Source of the DNA: Berkiella sp964606325
Lineage (GTDB): Bacteria > Pseudomonadota > Gammaproteobacteria > Berkiellales > Berkiellaceae
DNA length: 64,000 nt
Direction: 5' to 3'
Assembly: GCA_964606325.1 (NCBI GenBank)
Contig: CAZSGE010000001.1
Location: forward strand, 128,725-192,724
The notes under the pieces: generated by a model
What the model was told of the DNA's origin: nothing
Database searches by the model: none
Seen by the model: only the letters and a program-made list of their open reading frames with translations
In this document: positions 53,801 through 63,339 of the stretch, one piece after another
Numbering within the stretch: the stretch's first letter is position 1
How the letters are laid out: each line of letters starts with the position of its first letter
Translations under genes and position numbers: made by a program

Positions 53801-53857
53801 GTCATCCTGAGCGTAGCGAAGGATCTGATTGAGATTCTTCGCTACGCTCAGAATGAC
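53801..53857. repeat. palindromic repeat element, GTCATCCTGAGCGTAGCGAAGG type
   Basis: Two 26-base arms (53801-53826 and 53832-53857) are reverse complements at 24 of 26 positions, separated by 5 bases. The core CTGAGCGTAGCGAAG is typical of a palindrome scattered through intergenic regions of many bacterial genomes. It lies between the degP terminator and lepA. Confidence 0.85.
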
Positions 53858-53981
53858 ACAAACTTAACGAGATAAATCATTCTATTTTAAAGAATTATTT
53901 GTAATTACTAGCTGATTTTAGCCAGCTCGCGTAAAATACACTACCAAAATAGACTAAATGTAAGTTGAATAAATAACTCAT

Positions 53982-55784
53982 ATGATGGATCACATACGAA
54001 ATTTTTCGATTATCGCGCATATTGATCATGGAAAGTCGACCCTTTCAGATCGGTTAATTCATTTTTGCGGTGGCCTGACCGATCGCGAGATGTCTGAGCA
54101 AGTGCTGGACTCCATGGATATCGAACGCGAACGCGGCATAACCATTAAAGCCCAAAGCGTGACATTAAAGTACAAAGCAAAAAACAACCAAGAATATCAG
54201 CTTAACTTTATTGATACCCCGGGTCATGTGGATTTCTCCTATGAAGTATCACGTTCTTTGGCAGCCTGTGAAGGGGCCTTATTGGTGGTGGATGCCGCTC
54301 AAGGTGTAGAGGCACAAACGGTTGCCAATTGCTATACCGCGCTTGAGCAAGGCGTTGAAGTTATCCCCGTGCTCAATAAAATTGATTTACCTCAAGCTGA
54401 GCCTGAGCGAATTATTAACGAAATTGAAGAGATTATTGGTATCCATGCGCATGATGCGCTCAAAGTGAGCGCGAAAGCGGGTATAGGTATTCAAGATCTC
54501 TTAGAACAAATCGTAGAAAAAGTACCTGTACCAAAGGGCGATCCAAATGCGCCATTGCAAGCGCTTATCATAGACTCTTGGTTTGATAGGTATTTGGGCG
54601 TTGTTTCCTTAGTGCGGATAAAAAATGGCGAATTACGCAAAGGCGACAAAATTCGCATGATGTCCAGCAATAGAGAATTCAATGTCGATAATCTTGGCAT
54701 CTTTACGCCAAAGAAGTTCTATCAAGATGTGCTTAAAACGGGTGAAGTTGGCTTCATGATTGCGGGAATTAAAGCAATTGATGGTGCGCCAGTGGGCGAT
54801 ACCATTACGACTGTTAAAAATCCAGCGCTTGATGCCTTACCCGGATTTATTAAAGTACAACCTAAAGTTTTTGCTGGTTTGTTTCCGGTTAACTCAGAAG
54901 ATTTTGAAGATTTTCGTGAAGCTTTAGCTAAGCTCAATTTAAATGATGCGTCACTATTTTATGAGCCTGAAACATCAACCGCACTGGGTTTTGGTTTTAG
55001 ATGTGGCTTTTTAGGCATGCTGCACATGGAAATTGTACAAGAACGTTTAGAGCGTGAGTACAATCTAGATTTAATCACCACCGCACCTACCGTTGTTTAT
55101 GAAGTCGTATTAAAAACAGGTGATCTCATTAAGGTAGATAATCCTGCCAAGCTGCCTGATCCAGGTTCCATTATGGAAATGCGAGAGCCAATCGTTGAAG
55201 CAAATATTCTCGTACCACAAGAATATTTAGGGAATGTGATTACGCTCTGTATAGAAAAGCGTGGCGTACAAACCAAATTACTTTATTTAGGCTCACAAGT
55301 TTCAGTGTCTTATGAATTACCGATGAACGAGGTCGTATTAGACTTTTTTGATAAATTAAAATCGGTAAGCCGTGGTTATGCTTCGTTAGATTATCACCTT
55401 AAGCGTTTTCAAGTGGCTGATCTCGTGAAAATGGAGATATTGATTAACTCTGATCCCGTGGATGCACTGGCGCTGATTGTTCACAAAGACAAAGCCTATA
55501 CCCGTGGTCGAGACATCACCAACAAAATGAAAGAGCTTATCCCAAGACAAATGTTTGATGTGGCGATTCAGGCAACACTCGGTGGTCAAATCATAGCCAG
55601 AACAACAGTGAAAGCCTTACGTAAAAATGTGACCGCTAAATGTTATGGGGGTGACGTTTCACGTAAACGTAAGCTGCTTGAAAAACAAAAACGCGGTAAG
55701 AAGCGTATGAAACAAGTGGGTTCAGTTGAAATACCCCAAGAAGCCTTTTTGGCGATATTACAAGTTGATAAGGAGAAAAAGTAA
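53982..55784 (+). CDS. lepA: elongation factor 4 (LepA)
   Basis: LepA is a ribosome-associated translational GTPase. The G domain has G1 AHIDHGKST, the G2/switch I region ERERGITIKAQ, G3 DTPGHVDF and G4 NKIDLP. Domains II and III follow, and the C-terminal domain unique to LepA ends in KRGKKRMKQVGSVEIPQEAF. The length of 600 residues matches E. coli (599). The ATG at 53985 is an equally good start. It is the first gene of a tightly packed operon running to acpS. Confidence 0.98.
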   Translation: MMDHIRNFSIIAHIDHGKSTLSDRLIHFCGGLTDREMSEQVLDSMDIERERGITIKAQSVTLKYKAKNNQEYQLNFIDTPGHVDFSYEVSRSLAACEGALLVVDAAQGVEAQTVANCYTALEQGVEVIPVLNKIDLPQAEPERIINEIEEIIGIHAHDALKVSAKAGIGIQDLLEQIVEKVPVPKGDPNAPLQALIIDSWFDRYLGVVSLVRIKNGELRKGDKIRMMSSNREFNVDNLGIFTPKKFYQDVLKTGEVGFMIAGIKAIDGAPVGDTITTVKNPALDALPGFIKVQPKVFAGLFPVNSEDFEDFREALAKLNLNDASLFYEPETSTALGFGFRCGFLGMLHMEIVQERLEREYNLDLITTAPTVVYEVVLKTGDLIKVDNPAKLPDPGSIMEMREPIVEANILVPQEYLGNVITLCIEKRGVQTKLLYLGSQVSVSYELPMNEVVLDFFDKLKSVSRGYASLDYHLKRFQVADLVKMEILINSDPVDALALIVHKDKAYTRGRDITNKMKELIPRQMFDVAIQATLGGQIIARTTVKALRKNVTAKCYGGDVSRKRKLLEKQKRGKKRMKQVGSVEIPQEAFLAILQVDKEKK

Positions 55785-56581
55785 TGCCGGTTTATACAGA
55801 TTTTTCGTCATTGCTTGCAGGAGCAACCCTAGTAAGTGGTTTAATATGGGCAGTTGATGCTTTTGTGTTTAAACCAAAGCGTGTGAAAGAAACCATGCCG
55901 GGGGACGTTGTTGAAGAGCCAAAGCTGGTTGAATATGCGCGATCCTTTTTTCCTATTTTATTGATTGTATGTGTGTTGCGATCATTTGTTGCTGAGCCAT
56001 TTAGAATACCTTCGGGTTCGATGAAACCTACGCTACTTGAAGGCGATTTTATATTAGTCAATAAATTTAGCTACGGTATTCGCTTGCCTGTATTTGGTAC
56101 TAAAGTGGTTAAGGTGGGAGAGCCAAAGCAAGGTGATATTCTTGTGTTTAGATTTCCCAAAGATCCATCTATTGATTTTATCAAGCGCGTTATTGGGGTG
56201 CCAGGCGATAAAATTAAGTATGAGAATAAGACTTTGTATATCAACGGCAAACCTATGGTTCAAGAATCCTTAGGACAAGCTTATGATACTGATGTTCGTG
56301 GCATAACATATAAAGTTAAGCATTTCAAAGAGAGCTTAACGAACCGACCACATTCTATTTTCGTTCACGATGGCAAAGGCACCACGATGGAAGAAATGAC
56401 AGTTCCACAGGGCATGTATTTTGTGATGGGTGATAATCGCGATGCCAGTGAAGATAGTCGTCGTTGGGGATTTGTGCCAGAAGATCTTATTTTAGGTAAA
56501 GCGTTTTTTATTTGGATGAGCTGGGATGGCATTTCAAATGACATTCGTTGGAAACGAATTGGACATGTGATTAACGATTAA
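55784..56581 (+). CDS. lepB: signal peptidase I
   Basis: LepB cleaves signal peptides of secreted proteins at the periplasmic face of the inner membrane. Two N-terminal membrane segments (about 8-28 and 54-70) precede the catalytic region: Ser 79 in PSGSMKPTL and Lys 134 in DFIKRVIGVPGD, with the conserved GDNRDASEDSRRWG box near 218-231. The length of 265 residues is shorter than E. coli (324), mainly in the periplasmic insertions. The start codon overlaps the lepA stop (TAATG). Confidence 0.97.
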   Translation: MPVYTDFSSLLAGATLVSGLIWAVDAFVFKPKRVKETMPGDVVEEPKLVEYARSFFPILLIVCVLRSFVAEPFRIPSGSMKPTLLEGDFILVNKFSYGIRLPVFGTKVVKVGEPKQGDILVFRFPKDPSIDFIKRVIGVPGDKIKYENKTLYINGKPMVQESLGQAYDTDVRGITYKVKHFKESLTNRPHSIFVHDGKGTTMEEMTVPQGMYFVMGDNRDASEDSRRWGFVPEDLILGKAFFIWMSWDGISNDIRWKRIGHVIND

Positions 56582-56592
56582 AGGAATAATTG

Positions 56593-56979
56593 ATGAGAAC
56601 CAAATCTAAACACGGCATGCGTGGTGTGACAGTACTAAATTTATTAGTCGCAGCTATTATCATTATTTTTGGTGTTACCTTAGCAATTAGGTTGGTGCCA
56701 CCCTATCTCAATAGCTTCGCAGTCAGGGATGCGATAAAAGAGCTTGCTGCGAATCCGGAATTACCTGGTTATTCAAAAGCCAAATTAAAGGATATGTTCA
56801 CAAGAAAGCTACAGGTAAATTTTATTTCTAATGTGACTCCAGAAGCACTGGTGTTAGTAAAAAAAGGGAATGAAGCATATTTAACGATGAAATATGAGGT
56901 AAGGGTGCATTTGATAGGCAATATGGATGCCGTCATTATGTTTAATGAAGAGGAAAAGGTTGGTGAAACCAAATCTTGA
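56593..56979 (+). CDS. DUF4845 membrane protein
   Basis: This 128-residue protein has one N-terminal transmembrane helix (about 14-34, LNLLVAAIIIIFGVTLAIRL) and a small soluble domain outside the membrane, matching DUF4845. It is found between lepB and rnc in Pseudomonas and relatives (PA0769 position). The N-terminus RGVTVLNLL is loosely pilin-like, as noted for the family, but no prepilin cleavage site is evident. The function is unknown. The ATG at 56593 is preferred over the TTG one codon upstream; it overlaps rnc. Confidence 0.9.
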   Translation: MRTKSKHGMRGVTVLNLLVAAIIIIFGVTLAIRLVPPYLNSFAVRDAIKELAANPELPGYSKAKLKDMFTRKLQVNFISNVTPEALVLVKKGNEAYLTMKYEVRVHLIGNMDAVIMFNEEEKVGETKS

Positions 56980-57643
56980 TGTATTGCAGCGCTCCTTGGG
57001 GTATGAATTCAAAAGCATATCCTTGCTTTCTCATGCGCTCACCCATAAAAGTGCTCATCATAAAAATAATGAAAGATTTGAGTTTTTGGGCGATGCTATT
57101 TTAAATTTCGTTGTTGCCGATTTGCTTTTTATACAGTTTACCGGTGCAACTGAAGGTGAATTGACTCGTGCAAGAGCAAGTTTAGTCAATAAATCGAGTC
57201 TTTATCAAGTAGCTTTAGGACTTTCATTAAGTGATTATCTTAATTTAGGGATTGGTGAGCAGCGCAGTGGCGGTCATCGCAGAGAATCAATACTAGCAGA
57301 TACTCTCGAGGCAATTATTTGTGCCATTTATCTAGATAGTGATTTTCTCACAACGAGAAAAATTGTTGAGCAATTGTTTATGCCAAAAATTGCACTGTTA
57401 AAACCACAAGATCAGATTAAAGATCCCAAAACGCAGCTACAAGAGTGGCTGCAAGGTCTTAAAAGAACTTTACCTAAGTACGAGATAGTATCAATGATTG
57501 GTGAACCACATGCACAAACGTTTGTGGTCAGTTGTGAAGTCGAAGGGGTCTTAGATATTGCCCAAGGAGTTGGACCAAGCCGCAAAATTGCAGAGCAGAT
57601 AGCTGCCAGAAAAATGTTGGAGATAATGACGAATGAATCTTGA
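56963..57643 (+). CDS. rnc: ribonuclease III
   Basis: RNase III cuts double-stranded RNA, including rRNA precursors. The catalytic signature NERFEFLGDAIL and the second acidic motif LADTLEAII hold the metal-binding residues; the C-terminal dsRNA-binding domain (about 155-224) includes DPKTQLQEWLQ. I chose the GTG at 56963, which gives MKPNLDVLQRSLGYEF, aligned with the E. coli N-terminus, and has GAGG upstream. An ATG at 56945 is an alternative. It overlaps the DUF4845 gene by 17 bases and era by 11. Confidence 0.95.
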   Translation: MKPNLDVLQRSLGYEFKSISLLSHALTHKSAHHKNNERFEFLGDAILNFVVADLLFIQFTGATEGELTRARASLVNKSSLYQVALGLSLSDYLNLGIGEQRSGGHRRESILADTLEAIICAIYLDSDFLTTRKIVEQLFMPKIALLKPQDQIKDPKTQLQEWLQGLKRTLPKYEIVSMIGEPHAQTFVVSCEVEGVLDIAQGVGPSRKIAEQIAARKMLEIMTNES

Positions 57644-58580
57644 ATTGGACCCAGAACTTGAAGTGACTCTTGAGGGCACAGATGATGAGAGCGTGCAAAC
57701 GCACTGTGGCTTTATTGCCATAGTGGGCCGGCCTAATGTAGGAAAATCTTCACTGCTTAATAACATATTGGGTAAAAAGATAAGCATTACGTCATTTCGG
57801 CCACAAACCACCCGCTATCAAATTTTAGGGATTAAAACGGAAGGTTCTCGGCAGGTGGTCTATGTTGATACACCAGGTATTCACTTGCGAGCCAAGAAAG
57901 CGCTCAACCGACAAATGAATAAGATTGCACATCAATCATTGATTGATGTGAATGCTATTGTGTTTGTGGTTGAAGCTATGCATTGGACTGATGAAGATGA
58001 GCATATTTGCAAGTCTATACAAAATGCAACGTGCCCTATTATTCTTGCCCTCAATAAAATTGATTTAGTCGCGAATAAAGCACAATTATTATCTTTTATG
58101 GAAAAAGTATCTGCCTTTTTGCCTAATGCGCAAATAGTGCCTATTTCAGTTAAGAAGCGCTTGCAAGTCACTGAAATTGAGAAACTTTGTAATACTTATA
58201 TACCAAAGAGTCCATTTTATTTCCCTGAAGATCAAAATATGAATCACAGTGAGCAGTTTCATATCTCTGAAATTGTGCGCGAAAAAATCATGCGCTTACT
58301 GGAAAAAGAAATACCTTATTCATGTTCTGTGCAAATTGAAAAGCTTGAGCATAAAGACAATATTATTCACATTCATTCACTTATTTGGGTTGAGCGTGAA
58401 GGGCAAAAACGTGTAGTGATTGGTGAAAAAGGTGCCAAATTAAAAGAAATTGGCACAAAAGCTCGCGAAGATTTAGAGCGCCATTATGGTAAAAAAGTGT
58501 GTCTCAAATTATGGGTTAAGGTCAATGAGAGTTGGTCTGACAATATGCATGCACTGCATAGTTTAGGTTATGGGGAATAA
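57633..58580 (+). CDS. era: GTPase Era
   Basis: Era is a 16S rRNA-binding GTPase for 30S maturation. G1 is GRPNVGKSS, switch I includes RPQTTRYQILG, G3 is DTPGIH and G4 NKID. The C-terminal KH domain contains VIGEKGAKLKEIGTKAREDLE. The length of 315 residues exceeds E. coli (301) because of an acidic N-terminal extension of about 20 residues. It follows rnc with an 11-base overlap, as in most gammaproteobacteria. Confidence 0.97.
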   Translation: MNLELDPELEVTLEGTDDESVQTHCGFIAIVGRPNVGKSSLLNNILGKKISITSFRPQTTRYQILGIKTEGSRQVVYVDTPGIHLRAKKALNRQMNKIAHQSLIDVNAIVFVVEAMHWTDEDEHICKSIQNATCPIILALNKIDLVANKAQLLSFMEKVSAFLPNAQIVPISVKKRLQVTEIEKLCNTYIPKSPFYFPEDQNMNHSEQFHISEIVREKIMRLLEKEIPYSCSVQIEKLEHKDNIIHIHSLIWVEREGQKRVVIGEKGAKLKEIGTKAREDLERHYGKKVCLKLWVKVNESWSDNMHALHSLGYGE

Positions 58581-58585
58581 AATGT

Positions 58586-58609
58586 AGGGGCGGTCCCTGT
58601 GCCGTCCCT
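58586..58609. repeat. GC-rich hairpin between era and recO
   Basis: AGGGGCGG (58586-58593) pairs with CCGTCCCT (58602-58609) with one G-T wobble and an 8-base loop, in the context TGTAGGGGCGG. It lies 14 bases before the recO start and may affect recO translation. Confidence 0.55.
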
Positions 58610-58622
58610 CTTTGTGGGGACT

Positions 58623-59360
58623 ATGAAAGTCGAACTTACCAATTGCTACGTACTACATTCTCGTCCTTTCAAAGACTCTAGTGCTTTGTTGGAATGCTTT
58701 AGTGCGCAATATGGTTTGGTCACACTGATTGCCAAGGGGGCTAAAAGACCCCGTTCGCGCTTACAAGGGATCATCCAACCCTTTATGTTATTGCAAATGA
58801 GCTGGTTTGGAAAAAGTGAGCTTAAAACATTATCTCAAGTTGAAGCCACAGTTATTTATCCTAAACTCTCTGGGCATAAATTATTATTGGGTTTATATTT
58901 AAATGAATTGTTAGTGCGCTTGCTGCAACATCAAGACTCTCACCCAAATTTGTTTGTCGATTACGATAATACCATTACCGCTTTGGCCCAAACGGATAAT
59001 GAGCAACAGTTACAGATGATTTTGCGACAATTTGAATTAAAATTGGTGGCTGAATTAGGCTATGGCATTGATTTATTTCATGATGCCAGAACAGGTTTGA
59101 GCATTTCTCCTGAATTGCTATATTGTTTTGATGCGACGATAGGGATACTAGAAGCCTCAAGTGGCTCCCTTGCGCAGCAATTAACCATTTCTGGCGCAAG
59201 TTTAATTGCCTTACAAACAGGTGTTTGTGAAAATGAAACCCAATTACGTGAGGCTAAAAAATTGATGCGCTTTGTGTTGACACATTATCTAGGTAATAAG
59301 CCACTGCAAAGTCGTAAATTATTTCATCATGCGCAAAAAGGTATACCTGAAAATGTTTAA
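58623..59360 (+). CDS. recO: DNA repair protein RecO
   Basis: RecO works with RecR and RecF to load RecA onto SSB-coated DNA. The N-terminal OB-fold (about 1-80) includes YVLHSRPFKDSSALLECFS and the GLVTLIAKGAKRPRSRLQG block; the rest is helical. No zinc-binding Cys set is seen, as in E. coli RecO. The length of 245 residues matches (E. coli 242). The ATG at 58623 has GGGGA upstream, which rules out the earlier in-frame codon at 58599. It overlaps pdxJ by 8 bases. Confidence 0.95.
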   Translation: MKVELTNCYVLHSRPFKDSSALLECFSAQYGLVTLIAKGAKRPRSRLQGIIQPFMLLQMSWFGKSELKTLSQVEATVIYPKLSGHKLLLGLYLNELLVRLLQHQDSHPNLFVDYDNTITALAQTDNEQQLQMILRQFELKLVAELGYGIDLFHDARTGLSISPELLYCFDATIGILEASSGSLAQQLTISGASLIALQTGVCENETQLREAKKLMRFVLTHYLGNKPLQSRKLFHHAQKGIPENV

Positions 59361-60084
59361 CCCAATCTATCTTGGTATTAATGTAGATCATGTTGCGACG
59401 ATTCGACAAGCAAGAGGAAGTATCTATCCTGATCCCGTAACTGCCGCCCTAATAGCGGAACAACATGGAGCCGACGGTATTACGGTACATTTAAGAGAAG
59501 ATAAGCGCCACATTCAACCTAGAGATGTGCAGATACTAAAAGACACTATTCAAACCCGGCTTAATTTTGAAATGGCTGTTTCAGATGAGATGATTGCCTT
59601 TGCATTAAAAATAAAACCAAAATATTGTTGCCTTGTACCTGAAAAGCGTCAGGAATTAACCACAGAAGGTGGTTTGGATGTAATTGGTCATTTTGCAGCG
59701 ATTAAATCAGCTTGTCATATACTGATGGATAATGGTATTGAGGTTTCGTTATTTATAGATAGCGAAGAAAATCAAATTACGGCAGCTAAAGAGACCGGTG
59801 CTACATTAATTGAGTTGCATACTGGAACTTACGCTGACGCTAAAACAGATCAAGCACAAGCTAAAGCATTAAAGCAATTACAAAAGGGAGCATCTTTTGC
59901 CCATAGTTTGGGGCTGCAAGTGAATGCAGGACACGGTTTACATTATCATAATGTCCAACCTATTGCCGCTATCCCTGAAATTGTAGAGCTTAACATTGGT
60001 CATGCCATTATTGCTCATGCGATTATGGTGGGCTTGCCCACTGCCGTTAAGCAGATGAAAGATTTGATGAGAACGGCAAGATGA
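59353..60084 (+). CDS. pdxJ: pyridoxine 5'-phosphate synthase
   Basis: PdxJ condenses 1-deoxy-D-xylulose 5-phosphate with 3-amino-1-hydroxyacetone 1-phosphate to make pyridoxine phosphate. The 243-residue TIM barrel has the family start GINVDHVATIRQARG, DGITVHLREDKRHIQ, CLVPEKRQELTTEGG with the catalytic Glu, and the C-terminal VNAGHGLHYHNV and ELNIGHAIIAHA. The ATG at 59353 is chosen over a codon at 59329 because it gives the normal N-terminus. It overlaps recO and acpS, as in E. coli. Confidence 0.97.
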   Translation: MFNPIYLGINVDHVATIRQARGSIYPDPVTAALIAEQHGADGITVHLREDKRHIQPRDVQILKDTIQTRLNFEMAVSDEMIAFALKIKPKYCCLVPEKRQELTTEGGLDVIGHFAAIKSACHILMDNGIEVSLFIDSEENQITAAKETGATLIELHTGTYADAKTDQAQAKALKQLQKGASFAHSLGLQVNAGHGLHYHNVQPIAAIPEIVELNIGHAIIAHAIMVGLPTAVKQMKDLMRTAR

Positions 60085-60458
60085 TACTAGGCATTGGTAC
60101 TGATTTAGTCTCGCTTGCACGAATTGAAAAATTAATGCTTCGTTTTGGTGAAAAATTCATTAAAAGAATATTAACGCCAAAAGAAAATGAACACTTTAAC
60201 AATGCAAGCAACCCCGTTTCATATCTTGCTAAGCGCTTTGCAGCCAAAGAAGCGGTGGCAAAGGCCTTTGGTACAGGGATTGGTGAGCATTTTGCCTTTA
60301 ATGAAATTAGTGTAACTAATCTTGATACGGGACAACCTTTTGTTGAATTTATCGGCAAATCAAAAGAATATGTAGAAAAAAGTCCGATGAAGTCTCTGCA
60401 CATCAGCCTTTCAGATGAGAAGGCTTTTGCCCTTGCTTTTGTCGTGATGACAAAGTAA
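60081..60458 (+). CDS. acpS: holo-[acyl-carrier-protein] synthase
   Basis: AcpS transfers phosphopantetheine from CoA to apo-ACP. The 125-residue protein has the two conserved Mg-binding motifs: GIGTDLVSLARIE with Asp 8 and KRFAAKEAVAKAFG with Glu 57. Its ATG overlaps the pdxJ stop (ATGA), so it closes the lepA-acpS operon. It converges with barA, 37 bases away, where only a weak AATCT/AGATT hairpin is visible. Confidence 0.97.
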   Translation: MILGIGTDLVSLARIEKLMLRFGEKFIKRILTPKENEHFNNASNPVSYLAKRFAAKEAVAKAFGTGIGEHFAFNEISVTNLDTGQPFVEFIGKSKEYVEKSPMKSLHISLSDEKAFALAFVVMTK

Positions 60459-60495
60459 TTGAATCTCGCTTTCAGATTGGGGGATTAGGCGACGC

Positions 60496-63339
60496 TTATA
60501 CTGACATCGCTAGTAATTCTTTGTTACTTTGTACATAACGTTGTAAACGATTAATTTCTTTGTTGAGTTCAACCATTAAGAAATTAATATTATCAAATTC
60601 CTTTTTAGCGATAGCGGTTTCAACAGCAGCGACAGCACTTTTAAGTGCTGGAACGCCACAGTAGCAGCAGGCGCCATGTAAACGGTGAACCTGCTCACGC
60701 ATATTTTTGTAATCCTTTTTCGTGAACATTTGGTTAATATTGTTTTGTGCTGATTTTAAGCTATCCACTAAGCCAAGCAACATATCTTTAGCCAAAGAGC
60801 TTTTGTTTGCTGCTAATTTTAATGTTTGCTGCCAATCAACAGGGATCCGTGTTTGCTCCTGCGCATTTTCTTGAGGATCTGTCAATTGATCTTGATTTGA
60901 AATATATTTTTTGGTCCATTGTTGAATGACTCGCTGTAAATCTTTTTCATCAATCGGTTTGGTTAAATAATCATCCATACCAGCACGTAAGACAGCTTCG
61001 CGCTCGGTAGTAAGTGCATGTGCGGTGAGAGCAATGATTGGTATGTGGGTGCCAGGTATTTCGTCTGCACGAATACGATTAGTTACTTCAATGCCGTCCA
61101 TTCCAGGCATTTGAATATCCATAAATATAAGATCGTAGTTTTTATTTTTAATAAATTGCAATGCTTCAAAACCATTATTAGCACAATCTGCTTTTACACC
61201 CAAATTCTCGAGAAGGGCAGCGACAAGCTTTAAGTTTGATGGATAATCATCAACAGCAAGAACAGAGATCTGATTAGGATGAATGTTATGATGAACAATA
61301 TTGGTTTGCGATTCATCTGAATGCATTTGTGGTTTAGTTTGACTCTTATTGGTTACTAAAACTTCTACAAGAGAATCATGTAATTTTTTTCGACTGACAG
61401 GTTTTGCTAAACAAATTGCTGCGCCTGAGCTTTGTAGTGCATCATAAATTGACTGATCGGTTGTGTTTACTAACACGGCGACTCGGCAATTAAATTTATC
61501 ATTCGCCAGGCGTGTTAAATCTTCAACAAAGGTACTCATCGGATCAAGATGATCAACACCCACAATCATCATATGAAATGGTTGGTGGTTATCTTGTGCG
61601 TTTTGTAAAGTCGTTTGAATATTGTTAGCTTCATCAATTTCAGTGACACTTGTACCCCAAGAAGAGATCAAGTGATTTAAACTTAATCGGGTTGTTGGGT
61701 GTTTTTCATAAATTAATATTCGAAAATCTTTTAGTACTGAGTCTTCTTTTGTGATAACAGGGTCGTAAACCTTATTAGCATTAAAGGTAAACCAAAAAGT
61801 GGAGCCTTTGCCAGCTTCTGATTCTACACCAATTTCTCCACCCATTTGTTGGACTAAGCGTTTTGAAATGACAAGCCCAAGGCCTGTGCCGCCAAAACGG
61901 CGAGTTGTTGTGGAGTCTGCTTGGGTAAATGCCTGGAATAAGGATTTTTGCTCATCGCTGGAAAGGCCTATACCAGAATCGGTGATGCTAACACATACAA
62001 CAACATGCTCTGCCATCTCCTTTTCGAGCATGATCCGCACGACAACGCTGCCTTTTTCAGTAAATTTGATCGCATTATTCACCAGGTTGGTAATAATTTG
62101 TTTTAATCTTAAGTGATCGCCCACTATTTTTTCAGGGACGTCAGAGTAGATCATAGGAACTAATTCAAGATTTTTTTCATGTGCATTTGGCGCCATCAGC
62201 ATTAGTGCATCTTCAACGCACTCGCGTAAGTCCATGGGTACTTGGTCAAGGGTTAATTTACCTGCTTCAATTTTTGAAAAATCTAAAATATCATTAATAA
62301 TAGAAAGTAAGCTAAACGCAGATTTGTGAATAGTTGAAAGGTAATCACCTTGCCTTGAGTCAAGCTTGGTTTTCATTAAAAGATTTATAAAGCCAATCAC
62401 ACCATTAAGTGGCGTGCGGATTTCATGGCTCATATTAGCCAAAAATTCTGATTTAACCCGAGACGCTGTTTCTGCTTCTTTCCTGGCCATTTCAAGTTCA
62501 ATGTTTTGAATTTCAATGGTTTCAAGTGTTTGACGCAAATCGGCAGTCGCTTGCTCAACGCTTTGTTGCATCTCTTCATGAGCGGCTTTAAGTGAAGTAG
62601 CCATGGTATTAATACCGGCTTCTAAGTGGCGTAATTCACTTCGGGCATTGGTATAAACGCGGGTATCAAAATTACCATTTTTAATTTTTTCTACGGCGGC
62701 AGCCATTTGTAAAATCGGTCTAGTTACATCTCGCCCCATTCTAAAGGCGAATATACCACTGATACCTAAACCTATCAGAACAATGACAGAGCAGGCAAAT
62801 AACACTTGGTATTGGCGAATCGTTGTCGTCATTCTGCCTAATTCAATACTGATCCAGCCCAATACGTTATCGTGATTTTCGACTTGATCGAAAGGCGAAT
62901 CAACGTAGGCATAGTCCTCAATAATGACATCACGGATAGTGACAGGCACGGTAAACAGGAGTGAATTGCCAGTATCAGCCATAGTGATGCCATGCGATTG
63001 ATCACTTACCGATAAAATATTGGTCGGCGTTTGGTGCTCATGTCCTGCATGAGCGAGTAATCGACCATCCTTATTAAAGATAGAAACTGATCGTACTTCA
63101 GGCTCAGATAAAGCATCGTTGGCGAGTCGTTGTAAGGTGTGTGCATTTCCTGAAAACACGCCATATTCACTGGCAGGTGCTAGTTGCAATGCAATAGCAT
63201 AACCTCTATCGCGCAATGCTTTTTCTAAATCTTGAATCCGTGTGCTCGTGAAGTAAGCACTTAGCAATAAGGATATGATAATAGTTGGTACTAAGGTTAA
63301 AAATAAAACGCGACTTTTAATACCCCATTCATTAACCAT
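60496..63339 (-). CDS. barA: hybrid sensor histidine kinase BarA (GacS/LetS type)
   Basis: This 947-residue tripartite kinase has TM1 (about 9-30), a periplasmic sensor region (30-178), TM2 (about 179-198), HAMP (200-252), a coiled coil, HisKA with phospho-accepting His 305 in MSHEIRTPLNG, and HATPase_c (about 405-520, NNAIKFTEKG, DSGIGL, GGTGLGL). A first receiver domain (538-660) lacks the acceptor Asp, while the second (692-810) has Asp 741 in MDIQMPGMDG. HPt follows with His 885 in HRLHG. In Legionella the LetA/LetS pair controls the switch to transmission. No response regulator gene is in the window. It overlaps the upstream binding-protein gene by 8 bases. Confidence 0.93.
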   Translation of the reverse strand: MVNEWGIKSRVLFLTLVPTIIISLLLSAYFTSTRIQDLEKALRDRGYAIALQLAPASEYGVFSGNAHTLQRLANDALSEPEVRSVSIFNKDGRLLAHAGHEHQTPTNILSVSDQSHGITMADTGNSLLFTVPVTIRDVIIEDYAYVDSPFDQVENHDNVLGWISIELGRMTTTIRQYQVLFACSVIVLIGLGISGIFAFRMGRDVTRPILQMAAAVEKIKNGNFDTRVYTNARSELRHLEAGINTMATSLKAAHEEMQQSVEQATADLRQTLETIEIQNIELEMARKEAETASRVKSEFLANMSHEIRTPLNGVIGFINLLMKTKLDSRQGDYLSTIHKSAFSLLSIINDILDFSKIEAGKLTLDQVPMDLRECVEDALMLMAPNAHEKNLELVPMIYSDVPEKIVGDHLRLKQIITNLVNNAIKFTEKGSVVVRIMLEKEMAEHVVVCVSITDSGIGLSSDEQKSLFQAFTQADSTTTRRFGGTGLGLVISKRLVQQMGGEIGVESEAGKGSTFWFTFNANKVYDPVITKEDSVLKDFRILIYEKHPTTRLSLNHLISSWGTSVTEIDEANNIQTTLQNAQDNHQPFHMMIVGVDHLDPMSTFVEDLTRLANDKFNCRVAVLVNTTDQSIYDALQSSGAAICLAKPVSRKKLHDSLVEVLVTNKSQTKPQMHSDESQTNIVHHNIHPNQISVLAVDDYPSNLKLVAALLENLGVKADCANNGFEALQFIKNKNYDLIFMDIQMPGMDGIEVTNRIRADEIPGTHIPIIALTAHALTTEREAVLRAGMDDYLTKPIDEKDLQRVIQQWTKKYISNQDQLTDPQENAQEQTRIPVDWQQTLKLAANKSSLAKDMLLGLVDSLKSAQNNINQMFTKKDYKNMREQVHRLHGACCYCGVPALKSAVAAVETAIAKKEFDNINFLMVELNKEINRLQRYVQSNKELLAMSV

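Larger units (their letters stand above)
53675..53981. other. degP-lepA intergenic region
   Basis: The 307-base gap holds the degP terminator (53694-53718) and a long palindromic repeat (53801-53857). The remainder, including the lepA leader, is AT-rich; TAAAAT at 53932-53937 could be a -10 box but has no fitting -35. Confidence 0.6.
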
